From: Caldilineaceae bacterium
GTDB lineage: Bacteria > Chloroflexota > Anaerolineae > Caldilineales > Caldilineaceae
Direction: 5' to 3'
Assembly: GCA_020634755.1 (NCBI GenBank)
Contig: JACKBC010000040.1
Location: 1 to 64,000, forward strand
DNA: 64,000 nt
A program made the position numbers and the translations under genes. Position 1 is the stretch's first letter. The number at the start of each line of letters is the position of its first letter. Below are positions 24,906-32,619 of this stretch, piece after piece. The notes beneath the pieces are model-generated. The model was not told the DNA's origin. It did no database searches and was given only the letters and a program-made list of their open reading frames with translations.

Positions 24906-25925
24906 TTATCCCTCTGCAAACTTGGCTATCTCCACCACTTGTCCCGTGCGCACAGATTCGATGGCGGCCAGGGCGATCTTGACCGCCATTAGCGCATCGT
25001 GGGCGGTGACGCGGGGCGTGGCATCGTTGACAATGCAGTCTACAAAATGGGCCAGTTCTTGATAGTACGGATCGTCCTCGGACGCGGTGGGGCTGGCAAA
25101 GTGGCGATCGACCTGGCCATCCTCTTTTAGCGCCACCTGCATGGCCTGCCGGTCCAGTGAATCCCATTCAGCCAGCCCCTGGTCGCCGGTCAGCTCCAGC
25201 CGCGTGCGGAACTGGCCGGCGGGGTGCGCCCAGCTACCTTCAATGTGACCAATGGCGCCATTGGCAAAGCGCAAGGTGATCAGCGCGTGGTCGCACTTTT
25301 CAATATCGGCAAAGCTAAGCCCGCGCGCAAAGACCCGTTCCACCTCGCCAAAACACCAGCGCTGGTAATCGATGTCGTGAATCGCCACATCTAAAATCAC
25401 GCCGCCGCTCTGCGTAAAATCACCATAATAGGTATTCTTGGGGTTAAAGCCGGGGAAGCTGCCGGTGCGCACCGTGCGGATCACGCCGGGCCGGCCCAGT
25501 TGACCGGCGTCAAGCAACTCCTTGGCCTTAGCGTATTGGGGAAAAAAGCGCACCACGTGAGCCACATAAAGCGGCACGTTGACCCGCGCGCAGGCGTCGA
25601 TCATCTCTTGGCAGTCGGCTAGATGACGCGCCAGCGGTTTTTCACAGATAATGGGCACACCGGCTGCCGCGGCGGCCAACACATTCTCTTTGTGAATGGT
25701 GCCCGGCGTGCAGATATCCACAATGTCGATGGCGTCAAGAAACGCATCCAGATTGCTATACGCCTGACCGCCATAGCTCTGGCTAAAGCGCGCGGCGGCT
25801 TCCGGAATTACATCATAGTAGCCCACTAGCTCGGCGTGTGGCATGCGCTGCCAGCAGCGCGCATGCAGGTGTGCAATCGAACCGGCGCCAAGGATGCCGA
25901 TTTTGGGTTTTGAACCAATGCTCAT
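24906..25925 (-). CDS. Gfo/Idh/MocA-family oxidoreductase
   Basis: A 339-residue NAD(P)-dependent sugar or inositol dehydrogenase. The Rossmann loop is G-I-L-G-A-G-S-I-A. The cofactor and catalytic motif is C-E-K-P-L-A. A second active-site region is G-G-V-I-L-D-V-A-I-H-D-I-D. It is cytoplasmic and likely oxidises a sugar or sugar acid made by the dehydratases nearby. Three 16-base tandem units lie directly upstream. It is followed closely by the acetyltransferase gene. Confidence 0.9.
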   Translation of the reverse strand: MSIGSKPKIGILGAGSIAHLHARCWQRMPHAELVGYYDVIPEAAARFSQSYGGQAYSNLDAFLDAIDIVDICTPGTIHKENVLAAAAAGVPIICEKPLARHLADCQEMIDACARVNVPLYVAHVVRFFPQYAKAKELLDAGQLGRPGVIRTVRTGSFPGFNPKNTYYGDFTQSGGVILDVAIHDIDYQRWCFGEVERVFARGLSFADIEKCDHALITLRFANGAIGHIEGSWAHPAGQFRTRLELTGDQGLAEWDSLDRQAMQVALKEDGQVDRHFASPTASEDDPYYQELAHFVDCIVNDATPRVTAHDALMAVKIALAAIESVRTGQVVEIAKFAEG

Positions 25926-25936
25926 AGATTTTCCTT

Positions 25937-25984
25937 AGTTTTTAATCCGCAGAGTTTTTAATCTGTAAAGTTTTTAATCCGTAG
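25937..25984. repeat. Three 16-bp tandem repeats upstream of the oxidoreductase
   Basis: Units AGTTTTTAATCCGCAG, AGTTTTTAATCTGTAA and AGTTTTTAATCCGTAG follow each other without gaps. They start 12 bases upstream of the start codon on the minus strand, within the 5' leader. The next bases, CTATCCGTAAATTGGG, match the motif at 18777 and 14325. Confidence 0.7.
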
Positions 25985-26016
25985 ATTAAGAATCTATCCG
26001 TAAATTGGGTTGTGAA

Positions 26017-26352
26017 CTATTCGACCGAGTGCTGTTCAAAATGCAATTCTCGCATCAATAAGAATAACGGTAATCCGAGCGATACACCAACCGCGCATGT
26101 GCCCAAGATCGGTAGCCACAGCCTGGCCATCTTTAATCGCGCTCCTTCCACAAGCATGAAACCAATGAGCGCCACGGCGGAGACGATTACGTCAAGCCAG
26201 GCAAATGCGCCTATCCGGCTTGAACTGGCTTCGGCGAGCATTAAAGAGAGAGAAAGACCGTTTTCCGAAAGCCAAGGCACAAATTGGCTAAAGGGCAATA
26301 CGACGCCGAGCATAGCGAGTAGCCCATATATGTATTTCATGGCGTTTGTCAT
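26017..26352 (-). CDS. DUF2834-family membrane protein
   Basis: A 111-residue protein with three hydrophobic segments. Conserved family features are visible: L-P-F-S-Q-F-V-P-W-L near the start, R-I-G-A-F-A-W-L-D-V-I-V-S-A in the middle and G-V-S-L-G-L-P-L-F-L at the end. The function of the family is not known. The start may be Met 1 (26352) or Met 5 (26340); neither has a good ribosome site. It follows the M19 gene by 31 bases. Confidence 0.85.
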   Translation of the reverse strand: MTNAMKYIYGLLAMLGVVLPFSQFVPWLSENGLSLSLMLAEASSSRIGAFAWLDVIVSAVALIGFMLVEGARLKMARLWLPILGTCAVGVSLGLPLFLLMRELHFEQHSVE

Positions 26353-26383
26353 GTTTCACAAAACGATTCGTATACTCAAGCGC

Positions 26384-27418
26384 TTAGGCGAGCCAATCCG
26401 GCTTCCAAGTTGCTTCAAAGACGCGCATGAGGTTTTCGCCCAGCACTTTTTTGATCTCCCCATCGCGAAAGCCGTGATCGACCAGCTTTTGTACAAGATA
26501 TGGGTAATCTTCAATACCGTTGAAATCGGCGGGCTGACGGTTATTATTGTCCGGCGGCTGGGCCAGCTGATCAAACGCATCGGTGACCGAGCCATAAGGC
26601 AGCGCGTCGGGGTTGTGCGCGTGGGGCGGATACGCCCCCATGGTGCCCATGGAGTCTGTAGAGATGCCCACGTGGTCAATGCCCAGCAAGTTGATGGCGT
26701 AGTCGAGACAGCGCAGATGATCATCCAATGTGGGCATGCCGGGTTGCCCGTTCCAGATCAGCGGCGCCCAGGTGGTGACGCAGACCACGCCGCCCGTGTC
26801 GGCCACGGCGCGCATCTGCTCATCGGTAATGTTGCGCGGGTTGTCGACCACGCTCTTGGGATTAGAGTGCGAAGCAATCAGCGGCTGTGTGGCCACGCCG
26901 CAGGCGTCCATAAAGGTGCGCTGGCCCACATGCGTCAGATCAATGGTAATGCCATAGCGCTCCATCTCGCGGATCAGCACGCGGCCATATTGGCTGAGCC
27001 CGCCGTCGTTCAGCTCCAAACAGCCGTCACCAGCCGGGGTGCGCTCATTATAAGTAAGCTGGCAAACGCGCAGCCCCAACTGCTTCCACAGCAGCAAACT
27101 TTTGGGGTTGGCGCCAATAAAGAGCGAATCTTGCGCCAACAGAATATGCGCAATCTGGCCCGCCGCATGGGCGCGGCGAATGGCATCTGGCGTATGGGCC
27201 AGGCAAAAGGTCGGTTCGTGGAAGATGATCTCCAGGAACTCCTGCACCCGCGGCAACGCCTGCATCATATCATCACCCGGCATGGGGATCGTTAGCCCCG
27301 CCGCCGCCAGCCCCGCCCGGTCCGAGCGCGCGGTGCGCTTGATTAAATATTGCACGCACGGGTCAATGATAATCGATTCTTTGTGCAAACGAGCCGCGCG
27401 TTCACTAATAGTTGGCAC
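26384..27418 (-). CDS. Membrane-dipeptidase-like protein (peptidase family M19)
   Basis: A 344-residue M19-family amidohydrolase. Seen: Q-L-T-Y-N-E-R-T-P-A-G-D-G-C-L-E with its metal-binding Glu, I-D-L-T-H-V-G with metal His and A-S-H-S-N-P-K with the second His. The N-terminal H-x-D pair, normally in V-D-G-H-N-D, is replaced by I-D-P-C-V-Q, so one metal site has lost its usual ligands. I chose GTG 27418 because GGAGG lies five bases before it; an ATG at 27430 contains that GGAGG and has no site of its own. Relatives cleave dipeptides or related amides; the activity here is uncertain. Confidence 0.8.
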   Translation of the reverse strand: MPTISERAARLHKESIIIDPCVQYLIKRTARSDRAGLAAAGLTIPMPGDDMMQALPRVQEFLEIIFHEPTFCLAHTPDAIRRAHAAGQIAHILLAQDSLFIGANPKSLLLWKQLGLRVCQLTYNERTPAGDGCLELNDGGLSQYGRVLIREMERYGITIDLTHVGQRTFMDACGVATQPLIASHSNPKSVVDNPRNITDEQMRAVADTGGVVCVTTWAPLIWNGQPGMPTLDDHLRCLDYAINLLGIDHVGISTDSMGTMGAYPPHAHNPDALPYGSVTDAFDQLAQPPDNNNRQPADFNGIEDYPYLVQKLVDHGFRDGEIKKVLGENLMRVFEATWKPDWLA

Positions 27419-27451
27419 GCTTTCCTCCATTATGTTGTCCTACGCATTCCC

Positions 27452-27600
27452 CACAAGTGGGGGAATGGAACTGGGCGTCGCACAATGTCCACGAGAATCG
27501 TTCTCGTCCACCCGTGTGCGTCGCACGGTCCAGACGTTGTCTGCGCAGTCACAGCGGCTGCGGACGGTGCGACGCACCTGGTCTCCACTCGGAGCAAGAG
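27452..27600. repeat. Palindromic repeat rich in GTGCGNCGCAC (family F)
   Basis: Three copies of a GTGCGWCGCAC-type core occur within 150 bases, with other self-complementary parts (CCACAAGTGGGGG, GAGAATCGTTCTCG, CAGCGGCTG). Similar cores occur at 17222-17310 and 31996-32060. No open frame is convincing here. At 27618-27655 a CT-rich family G arm follows. Confidence 0.6.
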
Positions 27601-27650
27601 AGATGTGGGTAATGACCCTATCACCTTCTCACCCTTTCATCTCATCATCT

Positions 27651-28088
27651 TCACTCCCCAATATCCTCATTCCACAACTCCGGCCGCGCCGCAATAAAAT
27701 CGTTCATCAGCTGGATGCACTCGGCGTTGTCCAAAATAATCAGCTCGACGCCGCGTGAGCGTAAATACGCTTCCGGCCCTTGAAAGGTGCGGTTTTCGCC
27801 AATGACAATTTTGGGGATTTTGTAGAGCAGCGACGTGCCGCTGCACATATCGCAGGGCGACAGCGTCGAATAGAGCGTGGCCCGCTGATAGTCCGTCGCT
27901 TTGAGCCGACCGGCATTCTCAAAGCAGTCCATTTCGGCGTGCAGAATGGCGCTGGCTTGCTGCACGCGTCGATTGTGGCCGCGCCCCACAATTTTGCCAT
28001 CAATCACCAGCACCGAGCCAATGGGAATGCCCCCTTCGGCCAGCCCTTGTTTGGCCTCTGCAATGGCCGCCTGCATAAATTCATCCAT
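27651..28088 (-). CDS. Cytosine deaminase, yeast Fcy1 type
   Basis: A 145-residue zinc deaminase of the CDA fold, likely converting cytosine to uracil. Zinc ligands are His 50 (H-A-E), Cys 79 and Cys 82 (S-P-C-D-M-C), with the catalytic Glu 52. These have the same spacing as in Saccharomyces Fcy1 (62, 64, 91, 94), a constant offset of 12. The C-terminus R-P-E-L-W-N-E-D-I-G-E is almost the yeast ending. V-I-G-E-N-R-T-F-Q-G is also shared. This differs from the larger amidohydrolase CodA of E. coli. It lies beside nucleoside-type permeases, which fits base salvage. Confidence 0.88.
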   Translation of the reverse strand: MDEFMQAAIAEAKQGLAEGGIPIGSVLVIDGKIVGRGHNRRVQQASAILHAEMDCFENAGRLKATDYQRATLYSTLSPCDMCSGTSLLYKIPKIVIGENRTFQGPEAYLRSRGVELIILDNAECIQLMNDFIAARPELWNEDIGE

Positions 28089-28163
28089 TAGAATGTATTC
28101 TCCTTGTCAAATTTTATGATACCAGTTGCCACTCGATGGGCTGGAAAATTTCGCTAAGAAGAC

Positions 28164-28240
28164 CGGATGATAAGGTGAAAGGGTGAAAGGGTGAGGCTTG
28201 GCCTACCATCTTGTCATCCGCTCATCTTGTCATTTTGTCA
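28164..28240. repeat. GA/CT-rich inverted repeat (family G)
   Basis: GATAAGGTGAAAGGGTGAAA-type purine sequence is followed by CATCTTGTCATCCGCTCATC-type pyrimidine sequence. It is related to 5461-5578 and lies between the deaminase and permease genes. Confidence 0.55.
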
Positions 28241-28250
28241 AAAAGATAAC

Positions 28251-28366
28251 TGAGGGGTGGCATACGTATTTAGCCGAGGAGAGACGACTAGTGTGCATCG
28301 CCCTGGCCAGCAAAACGGCTGCAAAACGGCCACCATAGCGGCCAGAGCGCCGCACATGGGTCTGTC
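28251..28366 (+). repeat. Dispersed repeat family D, copy 1
   Basis: About 115 bp starting TGAGGGGTGGCATACGTATT. The reverse complement at 31992-32109 and a more diverged copy at 58375-58442 match along the length (ACGTATTT, GTGTGCATCGC, CTGGCC-AGCAAAA). It contains short hairpins and no frame. Together with the preceding element it accounts for most of 28089-28420. Confidence 0.65.
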
Positions 28367-28420
28367 ACCTTCACTTCACTTGAGTAAAGAAGTATCACCC
28401 CGCCCTCAGATAACCGGCCG

Positions 28421-29368
28421 TTATTCACGCCGATATGGCTGCAAATACGCGCCGGGATAGGCCGCGTTGCGCCCGGCCAAGGCCAGCGCCAAAATCGTGA
28501 CCAGATAGGGCAGCGCCAAAAACAGCTCGAAAGGCAGCGCCATGCCCAGCGTTTGCAAACGAAGTTGCAGCGCAAAGACGCTGCCAAAGAGCAGCGCGCC
28601 CACCACCGACCGCACGGGATCCCAGCGCGCAAAGATGACCAGCGCAATGCACACCCAGCCGCGCCCCGCAATAATGCCCGGCGAAAAGGCGCCCAGCTGC
28701 GCCAGCGACAGAAACGCACCGCCCACGGCCATGAGCGCCGCGCCCATCAAAATGGCGGCATAGCGGGTGCGGTAAACGCTGACGCCCGCGGCATCGGCTG
28801 CTTCTGGATTTTCGCCCACGGCGCGAATTTGCAGGCCAAAGGAGGTGCGATAGAGCAGCTGCCAGGCGGCCGGGATCAAAAGCAGGAACGCAATATAGGT
28901 CAGCGCGTATTGGCGCAAAATGGGGCCCAGCACCGGCAAGTCGCCCACCATGGAAAATTGGCCAAAGGGCGTTATAGACGGCAGCACTGCGCTTTCGCCA
29001 AAGATGACGCGGAAGCCAAAGAGTGACAGCCCCGTGCAGAGCAGCGTAATGCCCAGCCCGGCCACGTGTTGGTTAACGCCCAGCGATACGCTCAAAAAGC
29101 CCATGAGCGCCCCCATGACCAGCCCCGCTCCGATGGCGCCCGCCAGCCCCAGCCACAAATAGGCGGTCAGTCCGGCCGCGCTGGCATGATAGGCCACGGC
29201 AAAGCCCACAAACGCCCCCAAAAACATAATGCCCTCAATGCCCAAGTTGAGCACGCCGCTGCGCTCGGTGATTACTTCGCCCACGGTGGCGAAAAGCAGC
29301 GGGGTGGCCACGCGCAGCGTCGCCGCCAGCAGCCCAATCAGAAATGCGCCTTGGATACCCTCGTTCAC
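28421..29368 (-). CDS. Nucleoside/nucleobase ABC transporter permease (NupQ/YufQ-like)
   Basis: A 315-residue permease of the branched-chain-amino-acid/BMP class (BPD_transp_2). It has the motif E-R-S-G-V-L-N-L-G-I-E-G-I-M-F-L-G-A-F near the start and V-G-E-N-P-E-A-A-D-A-A-G, the cytoplasmic loop of the class. The start is GTG 29368, which overlaps the upstream permease stop as GTGA; longer frames lie inside the upstream gene. The partners are the permease at 29365, the BMP lipoprotein at 32620 and the double ATPase at 33918. Confidence 0.9.
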   Translation of the reverse strand: MNEGIQGAFLIGLLAATLRVATPLLFATVGEVITERSGVLNLGIEGIMFLGAFVGFAVAYHASAAGLTAYLWLGLAGAIGAGLVMGALMGFLSVSLGVNQHVAGLGITLLCTGLSLFGFRVIFGESAVLPSITPFGQFSMVGDLPVLGPILRQYALTYIAFLLLIPAAWQLLYRTSFGLQIRAVGENPEAADAAGVSVYRTRYAAILMGAALMAVGGAFLSLAQLGAFSPGIIAGRGWVCIALVIFARWDPVRSVVGALLFGSVFALQLRLQTLGMALPFELFLALPYLVTILALALAGRNAAYPGAYLQPYRRE

Positions 29369-30423
29369 GCCCGAACCCCTCTCCAGCGGATGCGATAATT
29401 TTGCAGCAGCAGCAGGCCCAGCGTCACCAGCAGCAGCGTGGCCTGAATCACGTCGCCCAAATAGGCCGGTACGCCCAGCGCCCGGCTGACGGTCTGCGCG
29501 CCGGTATCGATGAGCCCCAGAAAGAAAGCAGCCAACGCCACGCCCCAGGCCTGCAAACCGCCCAGCGTGGCCACAATAATGCCCGTATAGCCATAGCCTG
29601 GTGAAATGGCGTCGATCAGGTGATAGTGGATGCCGGCGATTTCGCTGACGCCGGCCAGCCCAGCAATACCGCCGCTGATCAGTGCCGAGGTGAGCAGCGT
29701 GCGCTCGACGCGTATGCCGGCAAAGCGCGCCGCATTGCGGTTGAGCCCGACGGCCTGCATGCGGAAACCCAGCGCCGTGCGCGCCAGCACAAACCAGAGC
29801 AGCGCAATGGTAAGCACGGCCAGCACAAAGCCCAAATGCAGCCGCGAGCGTGGAATCAGCTTGGGGAAAATGGCGCTGGCGGCAATTTCTGGCGACTGTG
29901 GCCACTGGGAGATGGGATCGCGCCAGGGACCGTTGAGCAGCGCGCTGACGCCAAAAAGCGCCACCGAATTGAGCAGCAGCGTAGTTACCACTTCGTCAAT
30001 GGCCAGCTTCACCTTCATGAGCGCCGGGATCAGCGCCCAGGCCATGCCCGCCACAAAGCCACCCATAATGATGAGCAACAATGCAATGGGGGCAGGAACT
30101 CTTTCCATGTGCAGCCCAATGGCGGTGGCCGCGGTGGCGCCCGCATAGAGCTGCCCTTCGGCGCCAATGTTCCAATAGCCGCCGGCAAAGGCAAAGCTGA
30201 CGGCCGCGCCGGTGAGCAGCAGCGGTGTCGTTTTGACCAGCACTTCAATCAGGCTGACGCGCCCGGTGAGCGGCTGCACCAGGAAATACCAGTACGCCTC
30301 CAGCGGGTTTACGTTGACCAGCAGCACCAGCAGCGCCGTTAACAAGAAGGTAATGAGGATGGCCGCCAGGGGAATTAACAATTGGCGGAAGCGAGTTGGG
30401 TTGGCGCGTTCGAGTTGGAGCAT
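29365..30423 (-). CDS. Nucleoside/nucleobase ABC transporter permease (NupP/YufP-like)
   Basis: A 352-residue partner permease. Features: N-P-L-E-A-Y-W-Y-F-L-V-Q-P-L, G-G-Y-W-N-I-G-A-E-G-Q-L-Y-A-G, D-E-V-V-T-T-L-L-L-N and A-V-G-L-N-R-N-A-A-R-F-A-G-I. All are typical of the purine/nucleoside group of BMP-linked transporters. About ten hydrophobic segments are present. ATG 30423 follows the DinB-like gene by 11 bases. The stop overlaps the next GTG by four bases. Confidence 0.9.
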   Translation of the reverse strand: MLQLERANPTRFRQLLIPLAAILITFLLTALLVLLVNVNPLEAYWYFLVQPLTGRVSLIEVLVKTTPLLLTGAAVSFAFAGGYWNIGAEGQLYAGATAATAIGLHMERVPAPIALLLIIMGGFVAGMAWALIPALMKVKLAIDEVVTTLLLNSVALFGVSALLNGPWRDPISQWPQSPEIAASAIFPKLIPRSRLHLGFVLAVLTIALLWFVLARTALGFRMQAVGLNRNAARFAGIRVERTLLTSALISGGIAGLAGVSEIAGIHYHLIDAISPGYGYTGIIVATLGGLQAWGVALAAFFLGLIDTGAQTVSRALGVPAYLGDVIQATLLLVTLGLLLLQNYRIRWRGVRA

Positions 30424-30434
30424 GACGATGGCAG

Positions 30435-30905
30435 TTAGTTTGGGGCGGGCAGGTTGGCATAAAGGAGGTCGCGCGTCAGCTCGGCGTGACCCATGTGCTC
30501 GGCGGCGTGGCGCATGACGACCATCAAGATGGCGCGTCCACTCATTGGGCCGCGGCGCGGATGGGTGAATGGTTGATCCAGCATGTCGTCACCCAGGGCA
30601 AGCAAGCTCTTCTCAATGTGCTCTTGCAGCGCTGCCCACTGTGCGCGTACCGGCTCGGCTGATTCACCGACGGCGGCAAACTCGGCATCGCGATCGCGTT
30701 GCACCGCTTGGCCGCACAGCAAACCGAGAATTACCTCTGCCATGTTGCCCATCATGTGTATGGCCAATGTATAAAGGCTGCTGCCATTGGCATACGGCTG
30801 CCAGTTGAGTTGCTCGCTGTTTAGCCCGTCCAAACAGTCGACAATGCGAGTAACAGAGCGCGCTGTGAAGGTCCAGTAGAGATCGAGTTCGGTAGGGGTT
30901 GTCAT
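30435..30905 (-). CDS. DinB-family putative metal-dependent hydrolase/transferase
   Basis: A 156-residue four-helix protein of the DinB/YfiT superfamily (unrelated to DNA polymerase IV). Seen: L-N-W-Q-P-Y-A-N-G-S-S-L-Y-T-L-A-I-H-M-M-G-N with the first metal His, and V-M-R-H-A-A-E-H-M-G-H-A-E-L-T-R with the last two. Members bind a divalent metal, and several are thiol transferases. ATG 30905 is taken as the start; the frame extends to 30965 without support. It is probably cotranscribed with the permeases. Confidence 0.82.
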   Translation of the reverse strand: MTTPTELDLYWTFTARSVTRIVDCLDGLNSEQLNWQPYANGSSLYTLAIHMMGNMAEVILGLLCGQAVQRDRDAEFAAVGESAEPVRAQWAALQEHIEKSLLALGDDMLDQPFTHPRRGPMSGRAILMVVMRHAAEHMGHAELTRDLLYANLPAPN

Positions 30906-31029
30906 TTTATCTGTTTTTCTAGTGGAAAGCGGTTTGGGCTGGCGATCTGCTCTGACACTCAGCAATGCGGAAGTTGTCTGGCTGCATTATAACAGAAAAG
31001 CTGGGCCATGCAACCCAGCTTTATCATCT

Positions 31030-31818
31030 TTATGCTCGCAAATTATCCGCCGCACCGTCCTGTCGCCGCTGCCAGGCCACCACATCTTGATAAGCCACAT
31101 CGCCACCAAAAATATCCAGCGCGCTGCCAATGGTCAGATCGACGCGGCCGTGGCCCAGCGTCTTGACCAATGCCAGATCGGCCAAATTGCGCGCGCCGCC
31201 GGCATAGGTGACCGGTAGCGGCGACCACTTCCCCAGCAGCTCGACCAGCGGCTCCACAATGCCCAAGCGCTTGCCCTCCACATCCACGCCATGCACCAGG
31301 AACTCGGCGCAAAACTGGGCCAGCCATTCTAGCGTCTCGCGGTTGACGGCCACATCGGTAAATTTTTGCCAGCGGTCGGTGACAATCCAATAGGCGTCAT
31401 CGCGCCAGCGGCAGCTCAGATCGAGCACCAGCCGCTGCTGGCCCACGGCGGCCACCAGCTCGTGCAGTCGCGCCAGATCGACCTGGCCCTGTTGAAACAC
31501 GTATGAGGTTACAATTACGTGGCTGGCGCCAGCGTCTAGATATTCGGCCGCGTTGGTGGGCGTAATGCCGCCGCCCATCTGCATGCCGCCTGGGTAGGCA
31601 GACAGAGCCGACAGGGCGGCCTCCCGGTTGCCCGGCCCCAGCGCAATCACGTGGCCGCCGCACAACTGGTTGCGCCGGTACATTTCGGCATATGCCGCTG
31701 GTGCGCGGTCCGTTTCAAAATTGGTGATGGGGTGCGGCGCATCGCCATCGCCCAGCGTGCCGCCTACAATCTGCACGACGCGGCCGTTGCGTAAGTCAAT
31801 ACAGGGTCTAAATCGCAT
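31030..31818 (-). CDS. hisA: Eukaryotic-type HisA (ProFAR isomerase)
   Basis: A 262-residue TIM-barrel enzyme that isomerises the ProFAR intermediate of histidine synthesis. It follows the yeast HIS6 pattern rather than ordinary bacterial HisA: F-R-P-C-I-D-L-R-N-G with the catalytic Asp 8, Q-I-V-G-G-T-L, G-G-G-I-T, V-L-D-L-S-C-R with the second Asp, W-I-V-T-D-R-W-Q-K-F-T-D, H-G-V-D-V-E-G and G-S-A-L-D-I-F-G-G-D. No other histidine genes are near. The mRNA start region overlaps a MITE at 31855. Start ATG 31818. Confidence 0.88.
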   Translation of the reverse strand: MRFRPCIDLRNGRVVQIVGGTLGDGDAPHPITNFETDRAPAAYAEMYRRNQLCGGHVIALGPGNREAALSALSAYPGGMQMGGGITPTNAAEYLDAGASHVIVTSYVFQQGQVDLARLHELVAAVGQQRLVLDLSCRWRDDAYWIVTDRWQKFTDVAVNRETLEWLAQFCAEFLVHGVDVEGKRLGIVEPLVELLGKWSPLPVTYAGGARNLADLALVKTLGHGRVDLTIGSALDIFGGDVAYQDVVAWQRRQDGAADNLRA

Positions 31819-31854
31819 AGTGGATGCTCTTTATAATATTTACATAATATTTAC

Positions 31855-31939
31855 TCACGTTACGCAGCGACAGCCAGTCTGCTAGAGGGAAACAGGCACG
31901 TCGGCTCGCCGACTTTCCTCTAGGCTTGCGTAACATAAG
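31855..31939. mobile_element. MITE family B, copy 2 (uninterrupted)
   Basis: Exactly 85 bp, ends TCACGTTACGC and GCGTAACATAAG, with an internal GTCGGC/GCCGAC hairpin. It is the empty-site reference for the interrupted copy at 22629-22797. Confidence 0.85.
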
Positions 31940-31991
31940 ATATTTATATTGAGGGGATTGCATGCTTCGATACTCGAGTGCAACATGTCTC

Positions 31992-32109
31992 GTAGACCCG
32001 CGTGCGACGCACTGCCGCCACGGGGACTGTTTTCCGGCTATTTTGCGGGCCAGTGCGACGCACGCTAATCGCCTCTACCCGACTGAAATACGTATGCACA
32101 CCCCTCATT
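31992..32109 (-). repeat. Dispersed repeat family D, copy 2
   Basis: The reverse complement matches 28251-28366. It contains two GTGCGACGCAC-type cores. It directly abuts family C copy 2. Confidence 0.65.
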
Positions 32110-32110
32110 T

Positions 32111-32204
32111 ATATTCAGCAGATCGCAACGGCAAGCGATGGCGTCGGATTCAACCATCGGGACCGACGCCTATATGGCCAACACCGTTGCAGTGTACGGA
32201 TAGT
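32111..32204 (+). repeat. Dispersed repeat family C, copy 2
   Basis: It matches 22874-22967 in the same orientation (CAGATCGCAACGGC, GGATTCAACCATCGGGACCG, GCCAACACCGTTGCAGTGTA). The remaining bases to 32560 include one more hairpin (32321-32361) and otherwise nothing I can identify. Confidence 0.75.
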
Positions 32205-32320
32205 ACGTGCTGTCACAAAACGCTCGTTGACCAGCGTAGTACATGCCACATGGCCTTGTCAAAAATTGGGCTGATCGGCTGTACAGAAATATTGATGATT
32301 GGTAACTATCTAGGTGTTGC

Positions 32321-32361
32321 CTGAGCTTGCCGAAGGGAGCACCGGCCTTCGACAAGCTCAG
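32321..32361. repeat. REP-like hairpin
   Basis: CTGAGCTTGCCGAAGG pairs with CCTTCGACAAGCTCAG, a widespread bacterial REP motif. Related sequence occurs at 39224-39252 and inside the gene at 47239 near 48745-48765. Confidence 0.65.
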
Positions 32362-32559
32362 CCCTCGAGGATCTGGATAGTTACGATGATTGTAGATTTT
32401 CTAACCACTCCAAGACATGCTACCATACAAAAATGATCCTCTCGGACAGATGCTTTTTATGAGCGCATTTTATCTGCCAATCAGGTTGAATAGCCGTAAA
32501 AGTCGGATACGCCCCACTATCGCGGCGGCAACTGAATTACTACTCAAAACAGCCATATT

Positions 32560-32609
32560 ACAAACAACATTACGTGACAAACAACATTACGTGACAGACA
32601 ACATAATGG
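32560..32609 (+). repeat. 17-bp tandem repeats directly upstream of the BMP lipoprotein gene
   Basis: Two exact copies of ACAAACAACATTACGTG (32560-32576, 32577-32593) and a third diverged copy (32594-32609) run into the GGAGGAG ribosome site. The array could be a regulator-binding site or an unstable leader that tunes expression. Confidence 0.7.
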
Positions 32610-32619
32610 AGGAGAAGCC

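Noticed and set aside
24894..25167. N-terminal extension of the acetyltransferase to 25167
   Set aside because: It overlaps the oxidoreductase gene in another frame and its residues do not look like a GNAT protein.
28421..29905. Longer version of the NupQ-like permease gene starting at 29905
   Set aside because: The first 179 codons lie antisense-free but out of frame within the upstream permease gene; the GTG at 29368 overlapping its stop is the sensible start.
32100..32619. Purine riboswitch before the nucleoside receptor gene
   Set aside because: I could not find the conserved purine-riboswitch core; the leader is repeats and a tandem array.
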